DNA from: Vibrio mimicus CAIM 602
Lineage (GTDB): Bacteria; Pseudomonadota; Gammaproteobacteria; Enterobacterales; Vibrionaceae
Direction: 5' to 3'
Assembly: GCF_000338875.1 (NCBI RefSeq)
Contig: NZ_AOMO01000021.1
Coordinates: 1-64,000 of the forward strand
DNA: 64,000 bases
The translations under genes and the position numbers were made by a program. The notes under the pieces are model-generated. The model was not told the origin of the DNA and made no database searches. It saw nothing but the letters and a program-made list of their open reading frames with translations. Of the stretch, positions 48,015-58,134 are shown one piece after another (the first letter of the stretch is position 1; the number at the start of each line of letters is the position of its first letter).

Positions 48015-49276
48015 TGAGTGATTTAACTGTCGTGCAAGCCAACAGTACTGAAGGAACCTCACCATGGCGTGATGATTTCCCAACACTTGGTGTTCAATTG
48101 GGTGGTGTACCGTTGGTTTATTTGGATTCGGCAGCCACAGCGCAAACGCCACAAGTCGTCATTGAGCGTATGCAGCACTTTTACCAAAGTGAATACGCCA
48201 GCGTTCATCGTGGTATTCATCAATTGAGCAGCACTGCAACAGACAACATGGAAGCGGTGCGGGACAAAGTGCAGCACTTTATTGGTGCCGCAAAGCGTGA
48301 AGAAATTGTGTTCACTAAGGGAGCGACAGAGGCGATCAATCTAGTCGCGAACAGCTTCTTACGTCCGATTTTGCAACAAACCACAACGCCAGTTGAAATT
48401 GTCATTTCAGAATTAGAGCACCACGCCAACATTGTTCCTTGGCAACTGCTTGCTGAACAGTATCCGCTGACCATTAAAATCTGGCCGGTTAACCCGCAAG
48501 GCCAGCTTGATCTTGCGATGTTGGAACCACTCTTGACTGAACACTCTCGGCTGATTGCGTTAGCGCATGTTTCTAACGTGTTGGGTCTGCGCACACCAAT
48601 TGAAGAGGTGATAGCACTCGCCAAATCGCGGGGCATTCCGGTACTCATTGATGGTGCACAAGCCGTGATGCATGAGCCGATCAATGTCGAAGAATTGGGC
48701 TGTGACTTTTATGTGTTTTCGGCTCACAAGCTTTATGGTCCAACTGGGGTCGGGGTTTTGTATGCTCAACATCAGCGCCTTGAAGCTATGTCTCCATGGC
48801 AGGGTGGTGGGGCCATGATTGACCAAGTGAGCTTGCCCAATGGGACAACATATCTAGGTGCGCCATGGAAATTTGAACCGGGAACACCCAACATCGCGGG
48901 TATTCTCGGAATGGGATCTGCACTCGATTATTTGCAATTAATCGGTATCGATAACATTGCCGATCATGAAGCGAAGTTGATGGGTTACGCCCTGAAAGCG
49001 TTAAAGACGGTTCCGAATCTTCGACTTTTTGGCTCAGGTTTTACTAGGCATGGGGTGATTGCATTCAATCTAGGCCAGCATCACGCTTATGACGTTGGAA
49101 GTTTGCTGGATCGTTATGGTATTGCGATCCGCACTGGGCATCACTGTGCGCAACCGTTGCTGGTGGCATTGGGAGAAAGCTCAGTTTGCCGAGCTTCAAT
49201 TGGTATGTACAGCAACCAAGCGGACATAGATGCCTTAGTAAAAGGTTTAACTCGAATCGCCACTTTATTGGACTGA
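48014..49276 (+). CDS. sufS: Cysteine desulfurase SufS
   Basis: PLP enzyme that takes sulfur from cysteine as a persulfide and passes it to SufE. The 420-residue protein has the PLP lysine Lys239 in FSAHKLYGPTG, the active cysteine Cys378 in GHHCAQPL, and the class V aminotransferase segment VLIDGAQAV. GGAGG lies before ATG and its first base overlaps the sufD stop. Confidence 0.96.
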   Translation: MSDLTVVQANSTEGTSPWRDDFPTLGVQLGGVPLVYLDSAATAQTPQVVIERMQHFYQSEYASVHRGIHQLSSTATDNMEAVRDKVQHFIGAAKREEIVFTKGATEAINLVANSFLRPILQQTTTPVEIVISELEHHANIVPWQLLAEQYPLTIKIWPVNPQGQLDLAMLEPLLTEHSRLIALAHVSNVLGLRTPIEEVIALAKSRGIPVLIDGAQAVMHEPINVEELGCDFYVFSAHKLYGPTGVGVLYAQHQRLEAMSPWQGGGAMIDQVSLPNGTTYLGAPWKFEPGTPNIAGILGMGSALDYLQLIGIDNIADHEAKLMGYALKALKTVPNLRLFGSGFTRHGVIAFNLGQHHAYDVGSLLDRYGIAIRTGHHCAQPLLVALGESSVCRASIGMYSNQADIDALVKGLTRIATLLD

Positions 49277-49280
49277 ACGC

Positions 49281-49772
49281 ATGACTCCTGAACAGTTAGT
49301 TAAAAATTTTCAGCGCTGTATGGATTGGGAACAGCGTTATCTCTACCTCATTGAATTGGGTCGGAAAATGCCCCAGTTACCGCAGGAGTGCCGTACGGAT
49401 GAGCTGCAAGTGCGTGGTTGCCAAAGCCAAGTCTGGATCGAGCAAGTAAGAGATGAACAAGGGCTCTTCCATTTCCGTGCCGATAGCGATGCAGCGATTG
49501 TCAAAGGACTCTTGGCGTTGGTGATCTTGGTTTATCAAGGACGTTCAGCGAGCGACATTCTTACCTTTGATATGAACGCTTGGTTGACTCAACTAGAGCT
49601 ACAACAGCATTTAACTCCGACTCGTGTTCAAGGGTTAGCGGCGATGATCAGCCGTATTCAAATAACGGCTTCGCAAGCCAGAACTAATCCACTGATTTTC
49701 AATATGTTGTATTTTTCATTTGTGATCTTCACTACATATAGTGAAATATCGCTTTTCATTTCTAACTATTAG
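49281..49772 (+). CDS. sufE: Sulfur acceptor SufE, with an atypical C-terminal tail
   Basis: Receives persulfide from SufS and stimulates its activity. The active cysteine is Cys47 in QVRGCQSQVW. The body (to about residue 138, GLAAMISRI) matches SufE, usually 138-147 residues. Here 163 residues are read because about 20 hydrophobic, AT-rich codons (NPLIFNMLYFSFVIF...) follow, which run across the NrdR boxes of the next operon. One extra A near 49660 would end the protein at about 151 residues (...FASQN), so a small indel is possible. Confidence 0.9.
   Translation: MTPEQLVKNFQRCMDWEQRYLYLIELGRKMPQLPQECRTDELQVRGCQSQVWIEQVRDEQGLFHFRADSDAAIVKGLLALVILVYQGRSASDILTFDMNAWLTQLELQQHLTPTRVQGLAAMISRIQITASQARTNPLIFNMLYFSFVIFTTYSEISLFISNY
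49698..49745 (+). promoter_or_regulatory. NrdR box pair upstream of nrdHIEF
   Basis: Two 16-mers resembling the NrdR consensus acaCwAtATaTwGtgt: 49698-49713 (core CAATATGTTG) and 49730-49745 (TCACTACATATAGTGA, matching about 13 of 16). Their centres are 32 bases apart, about three helical turns, the standard NrdR arrangement. NrdR, an ATP/dATP-sensing repressor, should control this RNR operon. Confidence 0.8.
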
Positions 49773-49773
49773 T

Positions 49774-49790
49774 TGATAATAATTATCAAA
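49774..49790 (+). promoter_or_regulatory. Fur box, nrdHIEF operon
   Basis: TTGATAATAATTATCAA is a perfect 17-base palindrome with the Fur core GATAAT-A-ATTATC, 30-46 bases before the nrdH start. Confidence 0.88.
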
Positions 49791-49819
49791 CGCAATTTAT
49801 TCTCAACTGAGGAGTAAGA

Positions 49820-50038
49820 ATGAAAATTACTGTCTATTCCAAGCCGAACTGCATGCAGTGTGTCGCTACCCAAAAAGCGTTAACTGCAAAAGGGATCGCT
49901 TTCGATGTGGTTTCACTGAACGATAATCAGCAAGCGATGGATAGAGTCACTGCACTTGGATATCGCCAGGTTCCTGTGGTTGTAGCAGGAGAGGATCACT
50001 GGAGTGGCTTTCGTCCCGATCGCATAGGCCAGTTATGA
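49820..50038 (+). CDS. nrdH: NrdH redoxin
   Basis: Glutaredoxin-like electron donor specific for class Ib ribonucleotide reductase, recycled by thioredoxin reductase. The 72-residue protein has the CMQC active site (Cys11, Cys14; family CxQC) and the C-terminal WSGFRPDRI signature that marks NrdH rather than ordinary glutaredoxin. GAGGAG precedes ATG. Stop overlaps nrdI by four bases. Confidence 0.95.
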   Translation: MKITVYSKPNCMQCVATQKALTAKGIAFDVVSLNDNQQAMDRVTALGYRQVPVVVAGEDHWSGFRPDRIGQL

Positions 50039-50442
50039 GTTTATTGGTCTATTACTCCAGCGCTTCTGGCAATACTCAGCGCTTTATTACCAAGCTTGGC
50101 TTGCCAGCTTTGCGTATTCCCATCGGTGTTGAACAACCACTACCTGAAATCACAGAACCTTTCGTATTGGTTTGTCCCACTTATGCTGATGGTCATGGCC
50201 GAGGCGCTGTACCGCAAGAAGTGATTCGGTTACTCAAGCACCCACTGGCACGCCAGAACATTAAAGGCGTGATTGGTTCTGGCAACCGTAACTTTGGCCA
50301 CTTGTTCGCCTGTTCTGGAAAAATTGTGGCACGTAACTGCCAAGTGCCATTGCTCTATCAATTTGAATTAGCCGGCACGGACAAAGAGCTGCGAGAAGTC
50401 TCTGGGCGGTTACAACAATTTTGGGCTGCACACTGTTCGTAG
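50035..50442 (+). CDS. nrdI: NrdI flavodoxin-like protein
   Basis: Supplies the oxidant (superoxide or peroxide) that assembles the dimanganese-tyrosyl cofactor of NrdF. The 135-residue protein shows the flavin loop YYSSASGNTQRFI, LVCPTYADG and VIGSGNRNFGHLF. Its start overlaps the nrdH stop (ATGA). Confidence 0.95.
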   Translation: MSLLVYYSSASGNTQRFITKLGLPALRIPIGVEQPLPEITEPFVLVCPTYADGHGRGAVPQEVIRLLKHPLARQNIKGVIGSGNRNFGHLFACSGKIVARNCQVPLLYQFELAGTDKELREVSGRLQQFWAAHCS

Positions 50443-50460
50443 AACAAGGTGCGTCCGTTA

Positions 50461-52629
50461 ATGAGTTTCATCAATCATGGGTTACATTCGATGACCACAG
50501 TTTCACACCATTCCCGTAAAGATCTCGATTTTCATGCGCTGAATGCCATGCTCAATATTTTAGATCGTGAAGGGCAGATCCAATTCGATGCAGATAAACG
50601 CGCTGTGCGGCAATATTTCCTGCAGCATGTGAATCAAAACACCGTGTTTTTCCATCATCTGGATGAAAAGCTCGATTACTTGCTTGAGCAAGGCTACTAC
50701 GATGCTCAAGTGTTTGCGCCTTATTCGCGAGAGTTCTTACATCACATCTGGCAGAGTGCCTTTACGCAAAAGTTTCGTTTTCCCTCGTTTTTAGGGGCTT
50801 ACAAGTTTTTCACCGCTTACGCACTCAAAACCCGTGATGGCAAACGCTATTTAGAGCGATTTGAAGACAGGGTAGTAATGACGGCATTAACCTTGGCAAG
50901 AGGAGATGAAGCCTTTGCCATGCAATTAATGCGAGAAATATTAAGTGGACGTTTCCAGCCTGCCACGCCAACTTTCATTAATGCAGGCAAAAAGAGCCGA
51001 GGCGAGCTGATTTCCTGCTTCTTACTGCGCATTGAAGACAACATGGAGAGCATCGGCCGAGCAATCAACTCTTCGCTGCAACTCTCTCGACGCGGCGGCG
51101 GCGTAGCGCTGCTGCTCAGTAATTTGCGTGAATATGGCGCGCCGATTAAAGAGATTGAAAACCAATCTTCAGGCGTTATTCCCGTGATGAAACTGCTTGA
51201 AGACAGCTTCTCTTACGCCAACCAATTGGGCGCGAGGCAAGGTGCTGGGGCGGTTTACCTGCATGCCCATCATCCTGATATTCTGCGTTTTCTGGATACG
51301 AAACGCGAAAATGCGGATGAGAAAATCCGCATTAAAACCCTTAGCTTAGGGGTGATAGTACCGGACATTACCTTTGAACTCGCCAAGAAAAACAAAGAGA
51401 TGTATCTGTTTTCACCCTATGACGTTGAACGCGTTTACGGTGTACCGTTTGCCGATATCAGCGTGAACGAAAAATATGATGAAATGGTGGAAAACGCTGA
51501 AATCCGCAAAACCAAGATCAACGCTCGCGAGCTATTTCAAACGATTGCTGAAATTCAGTTTGAATCAGGTTATCCGTACCTGATGTTTGAAGATACCGTC
51601 AATCGCGCAAACCCGATTGCAGGGCGGATCACCATGTCCAACTTGTGTTCCGAAATCTTACAGGTCAGTGAAGCTAGCCAGTTTAACGATGATCTCAGTT
51701 ACCAGCATTTAGGTACGGACATCTCATGTAACCTAGGCTCATTAAACATCGCCAAAACGATGGATGGGCAAGCGCTCGGGCAAAGTGTGGAAATCGCGGT
51801 ACGTGCATTAACGGCTGTATCAGAGATGAGTCAAATTGATAGTGTGCCTTCGGTGCGTAAAGGGAACGATCAGAGCCACGCCATCGGTTTAGGGCAAATG
51901 AATTTGCACGGCTTCCTTGCCCGGGAAGGCATTTATTACGGTAGTGAGGAAGGCGTTGATTTCACCAACTGTTATTTTGCTGCGATAGCTTTCCACTGTC
52001 TGCGTGCGTCTAACCAGATAGCGAGAGAAAAACAGCAAACCTTCCATGATTTTGAGCGCTCACGCTATGCTAGCGGCGAATACTTCACCTCCTATCTGCA
52101 AGAAAGTTTTGCGCCGAAAACTCCTGTGGTCAAAGCTCTGTTTGAACGATTCGCGGTGGAATTACCCACTCAAGAAGATTGGCAACAGCTCAAAGAAGCG
52201 GTGATGCGTGATGGCTTGTACAACCGCAATCTACAAGCGGTTCCGCCAACGGGCAGTATCAGTTACATCAACTATTCCACATCGTCGATCCATCCCATTA
52301 CTGCCAAAATTGAGATTCGGAAAGAAGGGCAAGTTGGACGCGTTTATTACCCCGCGCCTTATATGACCAACGACAACCTCAATTACTATCAAGATGCGTA
52401 TGAGATTGGCCCATACAAGATTATTGATACCTATGCCGCAGCCACTCGCCATGTGGATCAAGGTTTGTCACTAACGCTCTTTTTCCCAGCCAGTGCGACG
52501 ACTCGTGATATCAACAAAGCGCAGATTTACGCTTGGAAAAAGGGGATTAAAACCCTCTATTACGTTCGATTACGCCAAACCGCTTTGCAAGGAACACAGA
52601 TGGATGCCTGTGTTTCCTGCACACTTTAG
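50461..52629 (+). CDS. nrdE: Class Ib ribonucleotide reductase, large subunit NrdE
   Basis: Reduces ribonucleoside diphosphates to deoxyribonucleotides. The protein of about 722 residues aligns closely by eye with E. coli NrdE, including [31 protein letters not shown], the catalytic NLGSLNIA stretch, and the redox tail CVSC near the C-terminus. The N-terminal ATP-cone activity domain of class Ia enzymes is absent, as usual for class Ib. ATG 50461 follows AAGGTG; GTG 50449 and ATG 50491 are alternatives. Confidence 0.96.
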   Translation: MSFINHGLHSMTTVSHHSRKDLDFHALNAMLNILDREGQIQFDADKRAVRQYFLQHVNQNTVFFHHLDEKLDYLLEQGYYDAQVFAPYSREFLHHIWQSAFTQKFRFPSFLGAYKFFTAYALKTRDGKRYLERFEDRVVMTALTLARGDEAFAMQLMREILSGRFQPATPTFINAGKKSRGELISCFLLRIEDNMESIGRAINSSLQLSRRGGGVALLLSNLREYGAPIKEIENQSSGVIPVMKLLEDSFSYANQLGARQGAGAVYLHAHHPDILRFLDTKRENADEKIRIKTLSLGVIVPDITFELAKKNKEMYLFSPYDVERVYGVPFADISVNEKYDEMVENAEIRKTKINARELFQTIAEIQFESGYPYLMFEDTVNRANPIAGRITMSNLCSEILQVSEASQFNDDLSYQHLGTDISCNLGSLNIAKTMDGQALGQSVEIAVRALTAVSEMSQIDSVPSVRKGNDQSHAIGLGQMNLHGFLAREGIYYGSEEGVDFTNCYFAAIAFHCLRASNQIAREKQQTFHDFERSRYASGEYFTSYLQESFAPKTPVVKALFERFAVELPTQEDWQQLKEAVMRDGLYNRNLQAVPPTGSISYINYSTSSIHPITAKIEIRKEGQVGRVYYPAPYMTNDNLNYYQDAYEIGPYKIIDTYAAATRHVDQGLSLTLFFPASATTRDINKAQIYAWKKGIKTLYYVRLRQTALQGTQMDACVSCTL

Positions 52630-53610
<981 letters not shown>

Positions 53611-53642
53611 TCCGCTGAATTTTTGATTTGAACCGAAAGATG

Positions 53643-53667
53643 AACGGCGCGATGAGCGCCGTTTTTT
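53643..53667 (+). terminator. Terminator of nrdHIEF
   Basis: AACGGCGC/GCGCCGTT stem with loop GATGA followed by TTTT, about 33 bases after nrdF. Confidence 0.92.
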
Positions 53668-53678
53668 ATGCAAAAACG

Positions 53679-54380
53679 TTAACTTGTGGCTTCATCACTC
53701 ACCACTTGCCCATCCCGAATGGTAACAATTCGCTTCGTTCGCTGTGCCAGTTCATTATCATGGGTAACGACGATGATGGTGCGACCTTCACGGTGCAGTT
53801 CATTAAAAAGCGCTTCGATTTCAGCGCCGGATTTTGAATCCAACGCGCCCGTTGGTTCATCAGCCAATAGAATTTGTGGTTGATTGATCAGCGCGCGAGC
53901 AATGGCAACACGCTGTTTTTGGCCTCCGGAAAGCTGATTTGGTCTGTGATCGAGCCGATCTGCCAATCCCACACGAGTGAGTAGCTCAGTGGCTCGTTTA
54001 CGGCGCTCTTTCGCTTTAACGCCCGCATAAACCAGTGGTAGGGCAACGTTATCCAATGCGCTGGCGTATTCCAGCAAATTAAAGCTTTGGAAGACAAAAC
54101 CAATCTTTTGGTTCCGAATCGCCGCCAACTGTTGTGTACTAAGGCTGTCTACGCCGTGCCCCTCTAAACGATAACTGCCCGCGGTCGGTTTATCCAAGCA
54201 GCCCAGCACGTTCATGAGAGTTGATTTTCCTGAACCTGAAGGGCCAAGAATGGCCAGAAATTCACCGTGGTGGATAGTGAGATCGACACCATCCAGTGCT
54301 TTCACCAAATTATGCCCGCTGGCGTAATGTTTGTAGATTTGTTGTAACTCCACTAACGGAGCGGGAGATAAAGAATTCAT
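53679..54380 (-). CDS. ABC exporter ATP-binding protein (MacB/LolD-like)
   Basis: The 233-residue ATPase has Walker A GPSGSGKS (residues 46-53), Q-loop VFQSFNLL, signature LSGGQKQR (150-157), Walker B LLADEPTGALD and switch His in VVTHD. This is the LolD/MacB-type family. It should power the two FtsX-type permeases encoded immediately upstream in the same operon (start/stop overlap at 54380), to export a drug, peptide or lipid through the HlyD and TolC partners. Confidence 0.93.
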   Translation of the reverse strand: MNSLSPAPLVELQQIYKHYASGHNLVKALDGVDLTIHHGEFLAILGPSGSGKSTLMNVLGCLDKPTAGSYRLEGHGVDSLSTQQLAAIRNQKIGFVFQSFNLLEYASALDNVALPLVYAGVKAKERRKRATELLTRVGLADRLDHRPNQLSGGQKQRVAIARALINQPQILLADEPTGALDSKSGAEIEALFNELHREGRTIIVVTHDNELAQRTKRIVTIRDGQVVSDEATS

Positions 54381-55657
54381 TATTCACTCTGTAATGCTTG
54401 TAACGGTGTCACTTTTGCGGCGTGATTGGCGGGTAGCCAAGCGGCAAGAATGCCCATAACGGTGAGGGTAGAAACGACAATCGCAATAACGCTCAGCGAT
54501 AATTCAGGTACTGGCTGGCCTAGATGATCGTAAATGGGATTTCCTTGCAGCGGAATGGCTGCCAGTAGGCGAGTAATAGCGAAAGTCACCCCTAATCCCA
54601 CCACGCCGCCTAAGCCCATAGTGATCAAAGACTGCACTAGGTAGTGCCAACGAATAGTATTGGGGGTTGCACCGACTGCCATGCGTACACCAATATCACG
54701 CGTTGCCCGCTTCACCGTAGCGAACATCACGTTAGTGATCCCCAAACTGGCTACGGCTAAGGTGATAAACCCAATAATGCCAAGGAAGCTTTGCAAGCGC
54801 AGGAGAAATTGCTGCATGCTTTTCTGGCTTAGGAAATGATCTTGCACCGAGATAATTTGCTTATCTTGCAAACTGGCACCGTATTTACGTTTTAACACTT
54901 GCTGTGCGGTTTCAGCCAAAATTTGGCGATCACTGCCCGCCACTGGTTCAATATTAATCCCGCTGATGGCTTGGTTAGGATGAAAACGTTGCCAAGTGCT
55001 GAAAGGGGTAAAACTGCTGTAATCGATAGGGGTACCTTGTTCAACATTGCCACTGTTTCTTGCCAATACGCCAATAACAGTAAACTTATGTGCGCCAATT
55101 TTGACTTGTTGCCCAACGGGGTTACTTTCCAGCTCACTTACGGTAAACCAATCGCTTTCTTGTTGATTGAAAAGCTGCACGGCTAGCTCATACCCCAGTA
55201 CAACAACTTTACGTTGCAATTGATCATCCAGTGGGTTGAACCAACGCCCTTCAGGTAATAAACGCAGTTTGTTCATCGCTTGATAACCATGAGCAACGGC
55301 GTAGGGCAGCATCCATGAGCGTTTATCTTCAAAGGTGACTTGCTCCTGCCATTCAGCAGAAGGGAGAGCGCGTTTTACAGCAGGTAAAGTGGCCAAAACC
55401 TGACTATCTTGTTCAGTCAGTTTGAGCGTTTGCCCTTCATGGAAACTGCCATGAGTTAGCGTGGCGAAACCTCCGCTGATATGGATTAAATTGCCATTGC
55501 CATTTTGGATGGTGCGAACAATCCCACTACGGATTCCTTCACCCACCGCAAGCAAGCCGGCAATACACAAAGTAGACCAAGCGACGGCCAGAATAGTCAG
55601 GCTGAGTCTGAGTTTTTCGGCGGCCATTTCTTGCAGAATTTGTCTAATCGGCAACAT
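54380..55657 (-). CDS. MacB/FtsX-type ABC permease
   Basis: The 425-residue protein has an N-terminal membrane helix, a periplasmic MacB-PCD domain (about residues 45-280) and three C-terminal helices with the FtsX motif TVKRATRDIGVRMAVGATP. In MacB the permease and ATPase are fused; here they are separate genes and there are two permeases, so a heterodimer is likely. It overlaps the ATPase gene by one base. Confidence 0.9.
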   Translation of the reverse strand: MLPIRQILQEMAAEKLRLSLTILAVAWSTLCIAGLLAVGEGIRSGIVRTIQNGNGNLIHISGGFATLTHGSFHEGQTLKLTEQDSQVLATLPAVKRALPSAEWQEQVTFEDKRSWMLPYAVAHGYQAMNKLRLLPEGRWFNPLDDQLQRKVVVLGYELAVQLFNQQESDWFTVSELESNPVGQQVKIGAHKFTVIGVLARNSGNVEQGTPIDYSSFTPFSTWQRFHPNQAISGINIEPVAGSDRQILAETAQQVLKRKYGASLQDKQIISVQDHFLSQKSMQQFLLRLQSFLGIIGFITLAVASLGITNVMFATVKRATRDIGVRMAVGATPNTIRWHYLVQSLITMGLGGVVGLGVTFAITRLLAAIPLQGNPIYDHLGQPVPELSLSVIAIVVSTLTVMGILAAWLPANHAAKVTPLQALQSE

Positions 55658-55660
55658 GGC

Positions 55661-56875
55661 TTAACTCCGGCTACTCAAGGCAATAACGGGTTCTAAACGA
55701 GCGGCGCGTTGGGCTGGAAAATAAGCCGCGGCCAGAGCCAAAACACCTGTTACGGACATAGAAATCAGCACACTTGTACTGGTAATGACGGGTTCGCCGA
55801 GCCACATAGGCAAACCGAAATGTTTAAGCAACTCAACCGCCAAATAGGCGAACAGTAAACCTGCCAATGCACCCAGCACGACCAGCATTAAACCTTCGAG
55901 TAGAAATTGCTGTTTAATGCGTTGTGGTGTTGCGCCAATGGCTAAACGCACACCGATCTCTCGCGTACGTTCGGTGACAGCCAAAAACATCATGTTGGCA
56001 ACTCCTAAAATCCCGACTGCCATGGTCATCATGCCGCTGGTAGCAAGAAAAGCCTGAATGCCACGCAAAATAGCGGTAATCACTTTAACGCCACCGCCCA
56101 AATCGGGTAGGTAAACGGCTTCCTGATCGGTTGGTGAAAAATGCAGACGTTTGGCAAAGGTTTGACGAAGTTGCTCGCGCAGCGCCCATCCCGAAATACC
56201 GTCAGCGGGAAGTATCCACATCATGCTTGGCTGTTGATCCCAGATATCTCGATAAGTGACCGCAGGAATAAACACTTTCTCACTATCACCAAATGAAATT
56301 CGGTTACTTTCATCATCCATAATACCGATCACTTGGAAGCGGATGCCGCGAATTTTGAGCCAATCACCAATGTTGAGCTGGCTAGTCGCTGCGACTTGAT
56401 TGCCCAGAATCGCCACTCGGCGGTGGTTTTTACTGTCATAAACGGTGAAGTCTCGTGAGCCAGAAGTAAGCTTCAATCCGGCGAGAGAGAAATACCCTGG
56501 GTCAACCCCGTTGACTGTGCTGCCTATTGGTGTGCCGTGTAGTTGAGTAATCGCCGCTTCATGCTGATCATATACAACCGAATAGCGTTGAATTTCAGGG
56601 CGTTGAGCGACTTCTCGCATGAGTGTTTCAGTCAATTGAATGGTGCGGCGAGCGGGCATTCCTTGCCAAGTTTTGCTCGTTTGCCCAGAAGCGACCAACT
56701 GGGTTTCCTGAAGCAGAAAGCGAAACGACTCGGTTTGAGCCCGATAGAAGCCTTCACCAAGTGCCATTAATATGACGACAGAGACAACACCCCAACAAAT
56801 GGCGATGATCGCTAATGTACTTTTGAGTCGATGCGCGAGAAGGGTTTGCAAGGATTGCTGCAGCAAAATGCTCAT
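55661..56875 (-). CDS. MacB/FtsX-type ABC permease, second copy
   Basis: The 404-residue protein has the same layout: N-terminal helix, periplasmic PCD domain, then three helices with VTERTREIGVRLAIGATPQRI. It is a paralogue of the permease that follows it by three bases. Its start overlaps the stop of the TolC-like gene by four bases. Confidence 0.9.
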   Translation of the reverse strand: MSILLQQSLQTLLAHRLKSTLAIIAICWGVVSVVILMALGEGFYRAQTESFRFLLQETQLVASGQTSKTWQGMPARRTIQLTETLMREVAQRPEIQRYSVVYDQHEAAITQLHGTPIGSTVNGVDPGYFSLAGLKLTSGSRDFTVYDSKNHRRVAILGNQVAATSQLNIGDWLKIRGIRFQVIGIMDDESNRISFGDSEKVFIPAVTYRDIWDQQPSMMWILPADGISGWALREQLRQTFAKRLHFSPTDQEAVYLPDLGGGVKVITAILRGIQAFLATSGMMTMAVGILGVANMMFLAVTERTREIGVRLAIGATPQRIKQQFLLEGLMLVVLGALAGLLFAYLAVELLKHFGLPMWLGEPVITSTSVLISMSVTGVLALAAAYFPAQRAARLEPVIALSSRS

Positions 56876-58134
56876 TGCTGAAACGCTCCGGAAAGTTGTG
56901 CGATGGCGTTATCGTTCAGTTGTCCGGTTAATTTCAACAACATGATGCGCTGACGCCAATAGGCATACCAACGACTGGCCAAACTGTGTTTAGCTCGAAA
57001 AAGGCTGTTGTGTGCATCAATCAAATCAGAGGCTTCAGATAAGCCAGCATCAAACAGTTTTTGTTTGCTGCGCAGTACTTGCTCGCGATGGGTTACTTGC
57101 TGGTTCGCCATCGCGATTTGCTGCCATTCAATATCCACTTGCTGGATTTGCTGACGCAGAGTTTGATCCAGTTCGATCTCGACTTTACGTTGCTGTTGCT
57201 GAGCCATAAGCCAATTCAGGTGTGCTTTCTCAGTGTCAGTACGTGTCGCGCCATTCAGATCGATTGGAATGGAGAGGGTTAATCCTCCGTTGAATTCACC
57301 GGTTTGACGATCACCATCCTGATAACCCGCTGACGCGCGCAATGTTGGGTAATAACCACTTTGGCTCTGCTGCTTCGCAATTTGATTAATGGCGACTTTC
57401 TGAATGGCAATCAAGAGTTCCGGGCTGTGATCTTTCGCCGCGGTTAACCATTGTTCCAATTGATTATCGAAAGCCCAAGTAGGCGTTTGGCGATTGGTTG
57501 CCACTTCATTAACTTGTGGAGCAGAGGCATTAAGCAGCATAGCGAGAGTGCTGCGCTTAGATTCTAATTCAGCTTTGGCGTTTAAAATGGTCGATTCTTC
57601 ATCCAATTGGTTGACGCGAAGTTCTTCAAGTTCCACCGACTTTATTTTTCCCGCCAGATAGCGCTGTTCGGCGATGCCTAATAATTGTGATCCATCGGCT
57701 CGTTTTTGTTGAGCAAGGGCCAAGTTGCCTTGCGCTTCGGCGAGATCAAAATACGCAGTAAGGAGTTGATGAGCTAATTGGTTATAAGTTTGATTGCGTT
57801 CGAGTTGAGCCAAAACCCAATCGGCATCGGCTCTGTCTAGCGCACTCCATTTTCGGCTATCCCACAGAGTTTGTTCTAACGAGGCTCCATAACTGTTCGA
57901 GCTGTTTTGGCTCTCAGACCAACTCACACCAGCACTACCAGATAACGAGGGGAGAAGTTCACTTTTGGCCAAACGCTGATCCTGCACACTCATTTGCACT
58001 GAAAGTTCGGCGATCTGTGCATCTGGCGATTGCTGCTTAGCTTGTTGCCAAGCTTGTTCAATCGTCATACCGAAAACAGTGTTAGGCAAGCAAATCGCGT
58101 TGAGTACCCAAACAGAAAGCCAGCGTTTATTCAT
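56872..58134 (-). CDS. TolC-family outer membrane protein
   Basis: A 420-residue precursor with signal peptide (cleavage near TVFG) and two helical efflux-protein repeats (for example EQRYLAGKIKSVELEELRVNQL and LFDAGLSEASDLIDAHNSL). ATG 58134 is set by GGAGG five bases upstream and overlaps the end of the HlyD gene by eight bases. It is the probable outer-membrane duct for this MacB-like system. Confidence 0.9.
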   Translation of the reverse strand: MNKRWLSVWVLNAICLPNTVFGMTIEQAWQQAKQQSPDAQIAELSVQMSVQDQRLAKSELLPSLSGSAGVSWSESQNSSNSYGASLEQTLWDSRKWSALDRADADWVLAQLERNQTYNQLAHQLLTAYFDLAEAQGNLALAQQKRADGSQLLGIAEQRYLAGKIKSVELEELRVNQLDEESTILNAKAELESKRSTLAMLLNASAPQVNEVATNRQTPTWAFDNQLEQWLTAAKDHSPELLIAIQKVAINQIAKQQSQSGYYPTLRASAGYQDGDRQTGEFNGGLTLSIPIDLNGATRTDTEKAHLNWLMAQQQQRKVEIELDQTLRQQIQQVDIEWQQIAMANQQVTHREQVLRSKQKLFDAGLSEASDLIDAHNSLFRAKHSLASRWYAYWRQRIMLLKLTGQLNDNAIAQLSGAFQQ

